From the NCBI GenBank assembly GCA_963575745.1, contig CAUYUJ010017976.1:89245-153244 (forward strand): DNA of 64,000 nucleotides, in the 5' to 3' direction. Below, one piece after another: positions 42,158 to 54,343 of this stretch. A program made the translations under genes and the position numbers. Below the pieces are notes generated by a model, which had not been told where the DNA came from, ran no database searches, and saw only the letters and a program-made list of their open reading frames with translations. The DNA comes from Prorocentrum cordatum. Its lineage: Eukaryota; Sar; Dinophyceae; Prorocentrales; Prorocentraceae. Each line of letters opens with the position of its first letter. Position 1 is the first letter of the stretch.

Positions 42158-44803
42158 GGGCGCTGGCGTATCCCCGCCCCCCTGAAGAATCGCAGGATGA
42201 TGCAAAGCCTTTCTTTCTCTTCCTCCTCTTCCCCCTTCCTTTGGAAAGCGCCGCAAAATGATCCCATTGAGGCCTCACAACAGGAATCTTTTGGAAACGC
42301 ACAAAGGGATTCTATTTGACAGCCTCACAACAGGAATCCTTTGGAAAGCGCCACAAAGGGATTCTACTGGAAAGCCTCATAGCAGGAATCCTTTGGAAAG
42401 CGCCACAAAGGTATTCTATTCGAAAGCTTCAGAATCGGACTCCTTTGGGAAGCGCCACCAAGGGATTCTGTTGGAAAGCCTCACGAACGGAATCCTTTGG
42501 AAAGCGCCACACAGGGAATCCATTGGAAAGCCTCACACACGGAATCCTTTGGAAAGCATCACTAATGAATTCTATTGGAAAGCCTCACAAAAAGGAATCC
42601 TTTTGAAAGCGTCACCAAGGGATTCGATTGGAAAGCCGCACAAAGGAATTCTATTGGAAAGCCGCGCAAAAGGAATCCTCTGGAAATCATCACAAAGCGA
42701 TTCTATTGGAAAGCCTCACACATGGAATCATTTGGAAAGCATCACAAAGGAATTCTATTGGAAAACCAAAAAACCCAAAAACCATTCTGAAAAAAACACC
42801 AAAAACCAAAGAAACCAAAGACCCAGGGCTGAAAAACAAACAAAAACATGGAAATAACATAAAACACAAAACAAACACAAAGATTTCAATACTTACTCCA
42901 CCTCTCGTCCTCCTCCTCCCCCGCCTCCTCCTCCTCCTCCTCCTCCTCCTCGCCCCGCACCCCTCAGCCCTCACCCCAGCATCCTTGCCCCGCTTCTATG
43001 GGAGGAGGAGGAGGAGGAGGAGGAGGAGGAGGAGGAGGAGGAGGAGGAGGAGGAGGAGGAGGAGGAGGAAGAGAGGAGGAGGAGGAGCGAGGGGGGGAGG
43101 GGAGGAGGAGGAGGAGGTGGACCACTCCTCCATTCCGCTTCTCCGCCTCCACTTCACTCTTCCATCCCGCTCCTCCACCATCCCACTCTTCCTCAATTCC
43201 GCTCCCTCCTCCCCCCCCCTCCTCCTCCTCTCAGGGCAAGGAGCGCAGGAGGAGGGAGGGGGAGGAGGAGGACGAGGAGGAGTGAAAGGTGAGGGCTAAG
43301 GGGTGGGGGGCGAGGAGGAGGAGGAGGAGGAGGAGGAGGAGGAGGAGGAGGAGGAGGAGGAGGAGGAAGGGGAGGAGGAGAAGGAGGAGGCGGGGGAGGA
43401 GGAGGACGAGAGGTGGAGTAAGTATATAATTTTTTTTTGTTGTTGTTTTTTTTTTCAATGTTTTTTTGGTTTTTCAGCCCTGGGTCTTTTTTTGTTTTGT
43501 TTTTGTTTTTTGCCCCTCTTTTTTTTTGTTTTGGTTTTTTGGTTTTCCAATCGACTCCCTTTGTGACGCTTTCCAAAGGATTCCTTTTGTGCGGCTCTCC
43601 AATAGAATCCTTTTGTGGTGCTTTCCAAAGGATTCCTTTTGTGAGGCTTTCCAATCGAATCCCTTTGTGGCGCTTTCAAAAGGATTCCTTTTGTGCGGCT
43701 CTCCAATAGAATCCCTTTGTTGTGCTTTCCAAAGGATTCCTTTTGTGAGGCTTTCCAATCGAATCCCTGTGTGGCGCTTTCCAAAGGATTCCTTTTGTGA
43801 GGCTTTCCAATAGAATCCCTGTGTGGCGCTTTCCAAAGGATTCCGTGAGGCTTTCCAATCGAATCCCTTTGTTGTGCTTTCCAAAGAATTTTTTTTTTGA
43901 GGCTTTCCAGTAGAATTCCTTTGTGCGGCTTTCCAATAGAATCCCTTTGTGGTGCTTTCCAAAGGAATCCTTTTGTGAGGCTTCCCAAAGGATTCCGATT
44001 GTGAGGCTTTCCAATGGATTCTGTTTGTGAGGATTTCCAATAGAATCTTTTCGTGACGCTTTCCAAAGGATTCCTTTTGTGCGGCTCTCCAATCGAATCC
44101 CTTTGTGGTGCTTTCCAAAGGATTCCTTTTGTGAGGCTTTCCAATAGAATCCCTGGGTGGCGCTTTCCAATAGAATCCCTTTGTGCGGCTCTCCAACATA
44201 ATCACTTTGTGGCGCTTTCAAAAGGATTCCTTTTGTGCGGCTCTCCAATAGAATCCCTTTGTGGTGCTTTCCAAAAGGATTCCCTTTATGAGGCTTTCCA
44301 ATAAAATCCCTTTGTGGCGCTTTCCAAAGGATTCCTTTTGTGCGGCTCTCCAATAGAGTCCCTTTGTGGTGATTTCCAACGGATTCCTTTTCTGAGGCTT
44401 TCCAATAGAATTCCTTTGTGCGGCTTTCCAACAGAATCCCTTTGTGGTGCTTTCCGAAGGAATACTTTTGTGAGGCTTCCCAGAGGATTCCGATTCTGAG
44501 GCTGTCCAATGGATTCCGTTTGTGAGGCTTTCGAATAGAATCCCTTTGTGTGCTTTCCAAAAGATTCCGATTGTGATTCTTTCCAATCGAATCCCTCTGT
44601 AGCGCTTTCCAAAGGATTCCTTTTGTGGGGCTTTCCACTAGGATCCTTCTGTGGCGCTTTCCAAAGGAATTTTTATGGGAGGCTTTCCAATAGAAGCCTT
44701 TTGTTGTGCCTTCCCAAGCAAGGAGTGGAAGCGCAATGGAGTTGGATTGAGGGCTTTGCATCGCCCTGCGATTTTTCACGGGGGCGGGGATACGCCAGCA
44801 CCC
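42158..44803. mobile_element. Foldback-like element with arms of 26/52-bp repeats
   Basis: The left end GGGCGCTGGCGTATCCCCGC and the inverted right end GGGTGCTGGCGTATCCCCGC match over about 53 bp, through ATCGCAGG and ATGCAAAGCC, with about five mismatches. Inside, the left arm (about 42230-42765) has 52-bp repeats made of two 26-bp halves (GGAATCCTTTGGAAAGC and GGATTCTATTGGAAAGCCTC). The right arm (43550-44715) is the same in reverse and longer. Between them lie, inverted, an A-rich block (42765-42895) and T-rich block (43430-43550) and (CCT)n/(GGA)n. Long inverted repeats built of short direct repeats are typical of foldback elements. No protein gene is inside. Confidence 0.8.
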
Positions 44804-45290
44804 ATATGCATGTATATGTTTGTAGATGTATGTATATGTAAGTGCGTGTATGTATGTGTAAGTCCATGTATGCAGATGTAGGTATATGCATGTCTATGTA
44901 GGTCTATGTATGCATGCATGTAGGTATTTATGCATCTATGTATGTATGTGTGTAGGTATGCATGCATGTACGTATGCATGCATGCACGTATGTATGTATG
45001 TATGCATGAATGTATATATATGTATGTATGTTGTATATTTGTCCATATATATATATATATACAAGACTGGATTGGCGCTGCGCGCCATGCACCTTGGTCC
45101 TTTGAGTTCTGCACGCAAGCGGAATGCGTGCGTGCGTACATGCGCGCATGCATGTATACACGCGCACGTGCATGCACGTTCCGTATGTATGTCTAGGTGT
45201 ATACAATATACTTACATGGTTGTATGTGTGTATACAGCGTACATATGTACATATACATTCATGTGTGTAAGGGTATGAACATGCACATGC
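44804..45290. repeat. TATG-type microsatellite
   Basis: Imperfect TATG/TGCA repeats at 44805-45060 and 45125-45270, with about 65 bp of complex DNA between. No gene. Confidence 0.85.
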
Positions 45291-45371
45291 AACTCGTACG
45301 GGGCATCCTCGGGCATGTTCGCTGCATGCCACGAGACCCTCAACGACTGGGTCACAGTGTGAAATGTCATG

Positions 45372-46300
45372 GGAGCAAAATCGATGAATGTTGGCATTCG
45401 GAAACATCGTGGGGGTGTTTTCGGGGCCCTCGTGGGCCGTTTTGGCGCCTTCATGGGCCGTCCTGGGGCCTTCTTGGGCTGTCTTGGGGAGCTTGGGCCC
45501 GCTGGAGCCCCCTTTGGACCCATCTTGGGCACTTCCGGGGGGGGACCTCCCATGGCCCTTTTGGGTCTGTGCTGGGAGCCCTTGGGGGGTCTCTTGGTTA
45601 CATTATGGGCTGTCTTGGGGCTCTCGTGGGCGATCGTGGGGCCCGGCTCGGCCGTCTTGAAGCTTTCTTCGGGGCCTTTTTGCGCGTCTTGAGGCGAGGC
45701 GATCTCGGGGGCTCTGAAACCGTCTCGAAAGCTGATGACATCCGAAACGCGAAAATGCTAAACTTGCAAGTTTTACAGAAGGGAATGGGACGATTTTTGT
45801 GTTTTGAAAGCCCCTTGGAAAGCTTTTTGGGGTGCCTTGGGGGTCTTTATGTTGGCATTCGGAAACAACGTGGGGGTGTTTTCGGGGCCCTCGTGGGCCG
45901 TTTTGGCGCCTTCATGGGCCGTCCTGGGGCCTTCTAGGGCCGTCTTGGGGAGCGTGGGCCCGCTGGAGCCCCCTTTGGACCCATCTTGGGCATTTCCGGG
46001 GACCTCCCATGGCCCTTTTGGGTCTGTGCTGGGAGCCCTTGGGGGTCTCTTGGTTCCATTATGGGCTGTCTTGGGGCTCTCGTGGGCGATCGTGGGGCCC
46101 GTCTCGGCCGTCTTGAAGATTTCTTGGGGGCCTTTTGGGGCGTCTGGAGGCGATCTCGGGGGCTTTGAAACCGTCTTGAAAGCTGATGAAATCCGAAAGG
46201 CGAATATGCTAAAATTGCAAGTTTTACAACGGGAATAGGGCGATTTTTGTATTTTGAAGGCTCTTGGAAAGGTTTTTGGGGTGCCCTGGGGGTCTTGTGG
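45372..46300. repeat. 461-bp higher-order repeat, two copies
   Basis: TTGGCATTCGGAAACA occurs at 45391 and 45852. The intervening order (GGGGGTGTTTTCGGGGCCCT, then CTTGGGG blocks, then GAAACCGTCT and AAAATGCTAAA-like sequence) is the same in both copies. Each is built from degenerate CTTGGGGCC repeats. Confidence 0.85.
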
Positions 46301-46489
46301 GCCGTCCTGACGCAATTGGAGTCCCTCTTGGAGCGCTCTTGTGCTGTCAAGGGCCTCCCTTGAGCCTTTCTGATGACTCCTCGGATCGCTCTGGGTCTGC
46401 TGGCAAGGCGTTTGTGGAGACCCGGAAAGCCGGGTGACCTTTTCCAAGGACGTCCAAGGGAGCCCGAGAACCCCAGATCCCGGGGGTCC

Positions 46490-46620
46490 AGTTTTTTTTG
46501 GGGGGGGGATGGGTTCCCCCCCCCCCCCGGGCTTGTAAAAATATAGGAAGAGGCACACACACACATATATATCTCAGGAACGCCTACGGCGAACCACCGC
46601 CGCCCCCTGCCTTTTTGGAA
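46490..46620. other. T8G9 and C13 homopolymer hairpin, then CA/TA repeat
   Basis: A T-run and G9 are followed, after a short stretch, by C13, which can pair with G9. (CA)n and (TA)n follow. No gene. Confidence 0.8.
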
Positions 46621-46689
46621 GCGCCTGTGTGGCCGAAAGTTGTGTTTGAGCTTTGCCAAGCTATCGGGCCACGCGTTCCCCGCGTGGGT

Positions 46690-48960
46690 TTCGACAGCCT
46701 TCGGGGAACGCCGAGTCGGGCGAGCTATCGGACCTGGTTGTTTCCGGGCTTTCGGGCCTCCTGGGGGGACGTCTTGGAGGGCTCTTAGGCAGTCTTGGAG
46801 GCCCCTGCTGGCCTTTTGGGCAGTCGAAGGCCATCTTCAGGCCATCTGGGGCCGTCTTGGGTGCATCTAGGGGCCATCTTCGCTGTCTTGGAGGCCTTCT
46901 TGGCCGTCTTGGAGGCATCTTGGAGGCCATCTTGGCCGTCTTGGGAGGCCATCTTGGGCGTCTTTGGGGCCTCTTGGGCCGTCTTGGGGCCTTGTTGGGG
47001 CCCTCTTGGGGGCCTGTTGGGCTGTCATTGGGCCATTTTGGGGGCTTCTTAGGCGCTCCTGGTTCGATGTTTGGGGCCTCTTGGGCCGTCTTGGGCCGTC
47101 GGAAAGCTGAAAAGGAGCAAAAGCCCAAATCCTTCAACCACCAGAGGAAATCAATGATTCTGGCCCTTTCGGGCCTTCCTGGAGGACGTCTCGGAGGGCT
47201 CCTGGGCCGTCTTGGAGGCCTCTTGCGGGCCTATCGGGCCGTCTTAGGCCATCTTGAGGCCATCTTGGGCTGTCTTGGGTGCATCTTCGGCGATCTTAGC
47301 CGTCTTGACGGCCATCTTGGGCGTCTTAGAGGCATCTTCGAGGCCATCTTGGCCGTCTTGGAGGCCATCTTGGGCGTCTTGGGGACGTCTTGGGCCGTCT
47401 TGGGGCCTTGTTAGGGCCCTCTTGGGGGCCTCTCGGGCTGTCATGGGGCCATCTTGGAGGCCTCTTGGGCGCTCTTGGGTCGATGTTGGGGGCCGCTTGG
47501 GCCGTCTTGGGCCGTCGGAGAGCTGAAAAGAAGAACATGCCGAAATCCTCCAAAGACGATATGACAATCAATGATTTGAACCCTGTCGGGCCTTCCTGGA
47601 GGACGTCTTGGAGGGCTCTAGGGCCGTCTTGGAGGCCTCTTTCGGGTCTTTTGGGCAGTCTTAGGCCATCTTGAGGCCATCTTGGGCCGTCTTGGGTGCA
47701 TCTTGGGGCCATCTTGGCCGTCTTGGATGCCATCTTGGCCGTCTTGGAGGCATCTTGGAGGCCATCTTGGCAGTCTTGGGAGGCCATCTGGGGCTTCTTG
47801 GGGCTCTCTTTGGCCGTCTTGGGGCCTTGTTGGGGCCCTCTTGGGGGCCTGTTGGGCCGTCCTGGGGCCGTCGTGGATGCCTCTTGGGCGCTCCTGGGGC
47901 GATCTTGATGGCCTCTTGGGCAGTCCTGGGCCGTCGGAATCCGCAAAGGAGCAAAATCCAAAATCCTTCAAACACCAACGGAAAAATGATTTTGGCCCTT
48001 TCGGGCCGTCCTTGAGGACCCTGGAGGGCCTCTTGGAGGCCTCTCGGAGGCCTTTGGGGCCGTCTTGGTCCGTCTTAGAGGTTTCTTGTGCGAACTTGGA
48101 GGCATCTTTGACTCTCTTGGACCGTCTTGGAGGCCATCTTGGACCATTTTGGGCGAACTTGGAGGCCATCTTGGCCATCTTGGAGGCCATCTTGGAGCCG
48201 TCTGGAGCAGGAAAAACCTTTGCAACCATCTTTTGGGAGCTCTCCGGGACCCCGGCGGGACTGGGTGAAGTTGTGGGTTAGAGGTCTCTTGGGTGTTCGT
48301 TTGGTTATCGCGGGAGGTCTCTCGGGGGCCTTTTGGACGCAGTTTTGAAGCCTCTTGCGGGTCGTTGGGGGGCCTCCTGGGGTATCTTTTTGGGTTTTTT
48401 GGGGGCCTCGTGGGGCCTGTTTGGGCACATCTTGAGCTCTCTTGGGGGGCCTGTTAGGGCTTCCTGGGGGCCTCTTGGGGCGGCCGGCTCGAATTGTCGG
48501 TTCGTGTTCCCCCTCTTGGGCCCCTCTCAGGGCCGTCTTGGTTGGTGCCCTCGTGGGCCATCTTGGGCGCTTCTTGGGCCGTCTTGGGGCCCTCTTGGAC
48601 CGTCGTGGGTCCCTCTCGGTGGCCTCGTGGGGCTGTCTGGGGGGCCTCTGGGACCATCTTGAAGCGTCGGACGCCCGAAGCACGAGAACGCGAAACACAT
48701 CGAACAACACAAGGAATATCGATGTGGCTCCTCTTGGGGGTCCTCTTGGAGCGCTCTTGGGGCTTCTTTGGGGCCTCTTGGGCCGTCTCGGGGCCATCTT
48801 CGGCGTCTTGGAGCGCTCTTGGGCTGTCTTGGAGGCCTCTTGGACCTTCTTGGGCGCTTTCTGGGTTCCTCTGGGCCCGTCTTGGAGGCCCTTGGCCTCT
48901 GGAAAAGTCACGCGAGGCAGCCCAGGGGCGCGCGGGAGCGCCCAGGAAATGTGAGAATCT
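46690..48960. repeat. GGCCNTCTTGG tract with about 418-bp higher-order repeat
   Basis: Short degenerate repeats (GGCCGTCTTGGAGGCCATCT) are punctuated by a unique-looking block containing GTCGG-AGCTGAAAAG, AATCCTTCAA and CAATGATT at about 47097, 47512 and 47933 (415 and 421 bp apart), with a distant relative at about 48663. Each block is followed by GGCCTTCCTGGAGGACGTCT. All frames are open over long stretches because of the repeat; none is credible. Confidence 0.85.
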
Positions 48961-49054
48961 GGGGCCCCAGCCCCCAGAACACTAGAATCTCTCAGTTCTG
49001 AGTACAGAGAACAGAGGACGCATGAGAGCCAGGGGGTAACTCCACTTCATGCCT

Positions 49055-49800
49055 CGAGGCACGGCGGCAGGTACATACATACATACGTACGTACATACAT
49101 ACTGGCAGACAGACAGACAGAGAGGCAGACATACATCCATCCTTGCATCTTTACACGCATACCTACATACAGAGGTACATGCACGCATTCATGCATGCAT
49201 ACACATACACATACACATCCACATACATCCACACACGTATACATACATGCATGTATGCATACACACATACATACAAACGTACATACGCACATACGCACAT
49301 ACGTACCTACGCACATACATACACAATTATGCATACTCACATACATACATATGTACATCCAACCATGCACACATTAGTACGTCCATCCTTACATTAATAC
49401 ATACATACATGCATGCATGTGGACATGCATACATACACATGCACACACATACATACATGCACACATACACACACATCCATACACACATACATACATTCAG
49501 ACAGACAGGTATCCATCCACTCATATATGCATACATACATACATGCATACACATACACGTGTCTGCATGCATACCTACATGCATATACGCATGTATACAT
49601 GTATGTATGTACGAAGGTCGATAGGCAGGTATGCATGTATGTGTGTATGTATGCATGCACGTAAGTATGTATGTATGTATGTATGTATGTATGTATGTAT
49701 GTAGGTAGGTAGGTAGGTAGGTAGGTAGGTAGGTAGGTAGGTAGGTAAGCATGTTTGTATGTATTTATGGATGGCTATATCTTTAGATCTATAAATGTAT
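49055..49800. repeat. ACAT then TATG and GTAG tetranucleotide arrays
   Basis: 49060-49560 is ACAT-type. 49590-49700 is its complement TATG. 49700-49750 is pure GTAG. Polarity inverts near 49575. Confidence 0.95.
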
Positions 49801-52421
49801 AAATACATATATGTATATCTATGTCTCCGACGTGCGGTCTTTGCCTTTTTCCAGCGGGGAGGAGTGTGCTCTGGCGCACGGTGCCCAAGCAAGGAGTGTG
49901 CTCTGGCGCTCGGTGCCCAAGCAAAGACTCAGCCGCGCCGCTGCCCACAGCGCTGCATGGCAGCACATGTGCTTGGTTACCTGGCTCGCACTCGTCCGTT
50001 CATCCCTCCTCCGCCTCCCTCCACCACCCTCCTCTCCACCTCCTCCTCCCCCTCCCCATCCTCCAAGCATTTTTCCGTCATTTCGGCCTCTTGGGCCCGT
50101 AAGAGGGTTTGGGACATCCGCGGCCGCGCGTCGAAAAAAGTGCATCGTCGGATGTCCAGCTTTTGTCCCCAGGTTGGGTTTGCGGAAAGCATCGCGTCAG
50201 TGCTTTGGTGCCGACCAGTTTGTTGCGCGCATACATGTAGCGTGAGCCCTGATCATCGTCATGCTCCTCCTCCCTCTCCTGCCTCTACTCCCCGACCCTG
50301 CGCAGGAAGTTCGAGCAGAGCCTGATATCTGACGTTGCGAGAACATGCAGCATCGTGAAACATGACGACCAGATCTGCGGCACTTCGTGAGCCAGATCGA
50401 TCTGTGAGGGCCCTTGAGTCCGAGAATGGGCGAGCACGCCCAGTGCGATCAAAAATGCGACGCCCACATCTCAGGGGATTCGGGCGGAAATGCCTAAGCG
50501 CCTTCCTGCAACTTGAATGCTCTGGGAGGGGCGCGGGGTGGCTTAGGGGGCTGCCTGAGGACCAGAACTGGGCTCCTAGGAGTCAATGGAGGAAAGAACA
50601 CCCCGGCCCCCCCAGAAACTGCATTTGCTCGGCAGTGCTGGGCGTTTACTGGGCCTTGCCCTGTTCAATACCTTCCCTCCTGTGCGTTTACTACAGGGCT
50701 TCTCTGGTGTGGGGTGCTTCTTGTGGGGGTGGTTCTTCTGCCCACCAGGGAGGGTGGGCCGCTCTCCAGAGGCCTCCGTCGGATGGGATGCCCTTGCACC
50801 CTGCCGGCCCAGAATGGGTCAGACGAGATAGGGAGCCTCGAGGCGGGGGTCGATGCAAACGGGGGTCAGCCAGGGCACCGGAGCCTGCAGGATTCTGCGA
50901 AGACCTCCCTTGGCTGACCCAGGTCAGCGAGCCGCTCGTGGCCGCGAGGCGGCCGTGCATATTGGCTGACCCGGGTTTGCGAAGACCTGCGCTGCAGTTT
51001 TTGTTTTCCTGCATTGCAGTTTTTGGTTTCCTGCTGACCCGGGTCTGGATTGACCCGGGTCAGAAGATCCCCGACGCGCCCCAGAAGACCCGATCCGCGA
51101 CCCCAAAGGTTCCTCGGACTTCGATCTCGATAGCCTCGACCTCTCCTTCGACCTCGCGCTTTCTTTCGTGGCGTGGCTCCCTTGGGGATCTCGACCCCTG
51201 CCCCGGGGCCGGCTTTTCACTCGGAGGCGGCCGAGAGTAAGAAGTAGGCCCCAGGGACGATGCCAAGAGTAAAAAGCAGGCCCCAGGCAAGGTGCCAAGG
51301 TCCCCTGGGGCTGGGAAGTAGCCTCCAAGAGGCTTGCAAAGCGGCCTCCAAGAGGCCGGCCTTTCTTGGCACCGCCCAGATCTGAGGGTAACGACCAAGA
51401 GATCAGATGTCTTGACTGCTGCGATGCGGGCCCCCCCGGAAGTCCCGACCCTTTCTCCAAGGGCAGGCTTTCAATTTAGGAGTGTTTGTTCGACGCCCCC
51501 GGGGGGCCCCAGGGGCCCGGGGAGGGCCGCCCTGGGGCCTAACACGGCTGGCATATTGTTCTTTGATTTTTGATGCGTTGGGAGGTCTGGGGATCTCCAT
51601 TGTGTTCATTTCTAAGTCTTCGAAAGTTCTTTGATTTTCTGGGGGGCCTGGATCCTTTCATTTCTAATTCTTCTGTCCTGGGCCTCTTCCTGGCCACTAG
51701 GGAGCCAGGAACAATTAGAAACGAGCACAATTAGAAATGAGCACGATTAGAAATGAACGACGTGTACCCCCGACGTCAGGACTTTTTCAAGACGTCGGCC
51801 CCCAGAGGCCTCGACCCGTTCCGAACCATGTATACTGAGCCGTTTACTGACAGCCCCAGGGCCCGGCGAGGGCCCCCAGCGGCCAGAAGTAGCTCAGAAC
51901 CTTACGCCGTGACTTGATCCGCGACGCGAGCGGGATTGGGTCTGGGGATCGGCTGCTCGTAAGAGTGGCCCTTCGCCAGAGTGACCTTTCGCGCGGGCCC
52001 ACTGGGGGCCCCCGGTCGTTGAACGCGATGCGGTAGCAGCGTCTTGTGCGCTCGCGTTCGGCCTCCCCGCGGTCCCCGAAAGTCGCGCACCAAAGGCCGA
52101 GGAAAGCCTGCCAAGTGGGCTCCGCCCACTTCGCCCATGCCTCTGCCCCCCCTCAAGCAGGTCGCAGCCCCTGCTCTTCTCCATCGCCTGCGGCCGCCGC
52201 CACAGCGCCGTCTCCACCTTCGGCGGCGCGGCCTGGACCTGGGGCCGCGACGTGGCGCTGCCGGCGGCGCCCCCGGAGGAGCGCCGCCGCCGCCGCCTGC
52301 GGCCGCGGGGCTGCTCGGCCGCGGCTTCCCGCCTAGGAGGGAGCTCCCCGTCGGTGTTTGTCGGCCCCAGTCCTCGTGGTGCCCACGGCAGTCGTCCGGC
52401 CATGGGTCTCCCACACTTCGG
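49801..52421. other. Complex sequence without a supported gene
   Basis: 49860-49930 has a 34-bp tandem duplication (GGTGCCCAAGCAAGGAGTGT). 50914-51063 has four TGACCCGGGTCA-like palindromes. 51000-51040 has a tandem TTGCAGTTTTTGTTTTCCTG-like repeat. 51715-51755 has a 16-bp repeat (AATTAGAAATGAGCAC). Several frames are open for 200-290 codons, but none has recognisable domains or natural composition. Confidence 0.5.
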
Positions 52422-52649
52422 AATTCTTTACGCTTCGCGTATCCCCACCAGCCCATCTCACAACAGCAACTCTTGCGAAGCATGCCGACAGTCGTGTTTT
52501 GCAGGCGTGTGTCCGCTTGGCCCCGCAAATCTCCCCTGTTACTCCTTCCTCCCGCCTCCTTGTACATCCTCCTTGTGGGGGAAGCGGGAGAAGGACAAGG
52601 CGGAGGAGGAGGGAGAGGAAGCGCTCCTCGTGGTTAGAGTCGTTTGGGC

Positions 52650-53440
52650 TGTCTCGTCCTGGTGTGAGTCGTTCGGGCCCTTCCTCCTGGTGTGAGTCGT
52701 TGGGGCTCTTCTTGGTGTGAGTCGTTCGGGCTCTTCGTCCTGGTGTGAGTCGTTCGGGCTTCTCGTGGTGTGAGTTGTTCGGGCCCCTCGTCCTGGTGTG
52801 AGTCGTTCGGGCCCCTCCTCCTGGTGTGACTCGTTCGGGCTCCTCGTGGTGTGAGTCGTTCGGGGCCCTCGTCGTGGTGTGAGTCGTTCGGGCTCCTCGT
52901 GGTGTGAGTAGTCGTTCGGGCGCCTCGTCCTGGTGTGAGTCGTTCGGGCCCCTCCTGGTGGTGTGAGTCGTTCGGGCTCTTCGTGGTGTGAGTCGTTCGG
53001 GCCCCTCGTCCTGGTGTGAGTCGTTCGGGCTCCTCGTGGGGCCTGTTGGGGGCCTCTTGGAGCCTCTCGTGGTGTGAGTCGTTGGGGCCCCTCGTCCTGG
53101 GGTGAGTCGTTCGGGCTCCTCCTCCTGGTGTGAGTCGTTCGGGCTCCTTGTGGTGTGAGTCGTTCGGGGTCTCTCGTCCTGGTGTGAGTCGTTCGGGCTC
53201 CTCGTGGGGCTTCTTGGGGGCCTCTTGGAGCCTCTTGGGGCCTCTTGGGGGCCTCTTGAAGGCCTCTTGGGGGCCTCTTGGGGGCCTCTTGGAGCCTCTT
53301 GGGGCCTCTTGGTGGCCTCTTGGGAGCCTCTTGGGGACCTCTTGGGGCCTCTTGGGGGCCTCTTGGGGGCCTCTTGGAGGCCTCTTGGGAGCCTCCTGGG
53401 AGCCTCTTGGAGCCATCTTGGGGCCTCTTGCGACCTCCTC
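52650..53440. repeat. Left-arm arrays: GTGTGAGTCGTTCGG and CTTGGGGGCCT
   Basis: 52650-53210: units of about 25-29 bp (GTGTGAGTCGTTCGGGCTCCTCGT). 53212-53430: 12-bp CTTGGGGGCCT units. The inverted counterparts are 58880-59275 and 58620-58875. Confidence 0.95.
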
Positions 53441-53838
53441 AGAAGCGCAAATGAGCGCTGGCCCCTGAGTAGGACAAAATGAGGCTAAAACCTGCGTAAA
53501 ATCAATGATTTTGCTATGAAGGAAGAGGAGCGCGGCCCCCTCAGAAGGCCAAAATGGCGCCAAAACCGTAGTAAAATCAATGTTTTCTGCTTCAAAGACG
53601 GTCTGAGGCGCCAACCCCCCCCCCCCCTCGGGGCCAGAATCCTCGTGAGGGTCGTCGTTTTTTGGCCCTCCCAGGAGTCAAAAAAGACCCCCCTGACGAC
53701 GCCCCGGACTCCCTCTCCAGGCCCAGGGGGAGGGGGTAGGGGGAGGGGTAAACCCCTCCCCGAAGGGGAAGAAGGGGGGTTGAGGACAGAGCGGGCTCTC
53801 TAAACCACTCACGCCCAAAGGGCTGGTGGGATTCTGGG

Positions 53839-54217
53839 AAGCCTGGGATCAGCTCAGGGAAGGCGGGCTTTCGTGGTGGTTCCAGGTTTCCCAGACTTCG
53901 CAGGCTTTCGGTGCCCAGCCCCTTATCAGCCGAAAAGGTGCAGTCGGACCGAAATCTAAGATCGAGGTCGGTTCGGGGAGGGTGCCCTCATGTTTTCCAT
54001 GCTTGTTGGACGCTCTTGTGCATCCTGGGGAGGGTACCCTTGGATGTTCGGTGCGTTCTGGCCGACGGAGGGTCCCATGTTCTTGAAGGATGGTCTTCTG
54101 GCCTAAGTCCAACTGTATGTAACCAAACAGTCCATGTGCGGAAACGTGCCCGAAGTTGTGATAGTCAACGCAGTGTGACCGAAGCTACGACCAGATTTTG
54201 ACGTTGTTGTTGCTGTT

Positions 54218-54249
<32 letters not shown>

Positions 54250-54303
54250 TGCTGTTGTTGTTGTTGTTGTTGTTGTTGGTATCGTTAATGTTGTTGTTGT
54301 TGC

Positions 54304-54343
<40 letters not shown>

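Noticed and set aside
45197-49001. Many Trp/Gly/Leu-rich frames
   Set aside because: Translations of the CTTGGGGCC repeats, open in several frames at once.
50362-51240. 292-codon plus frame
   Set aside because: No domain, mixed low-complexity composition, no support from neighbouring structure.
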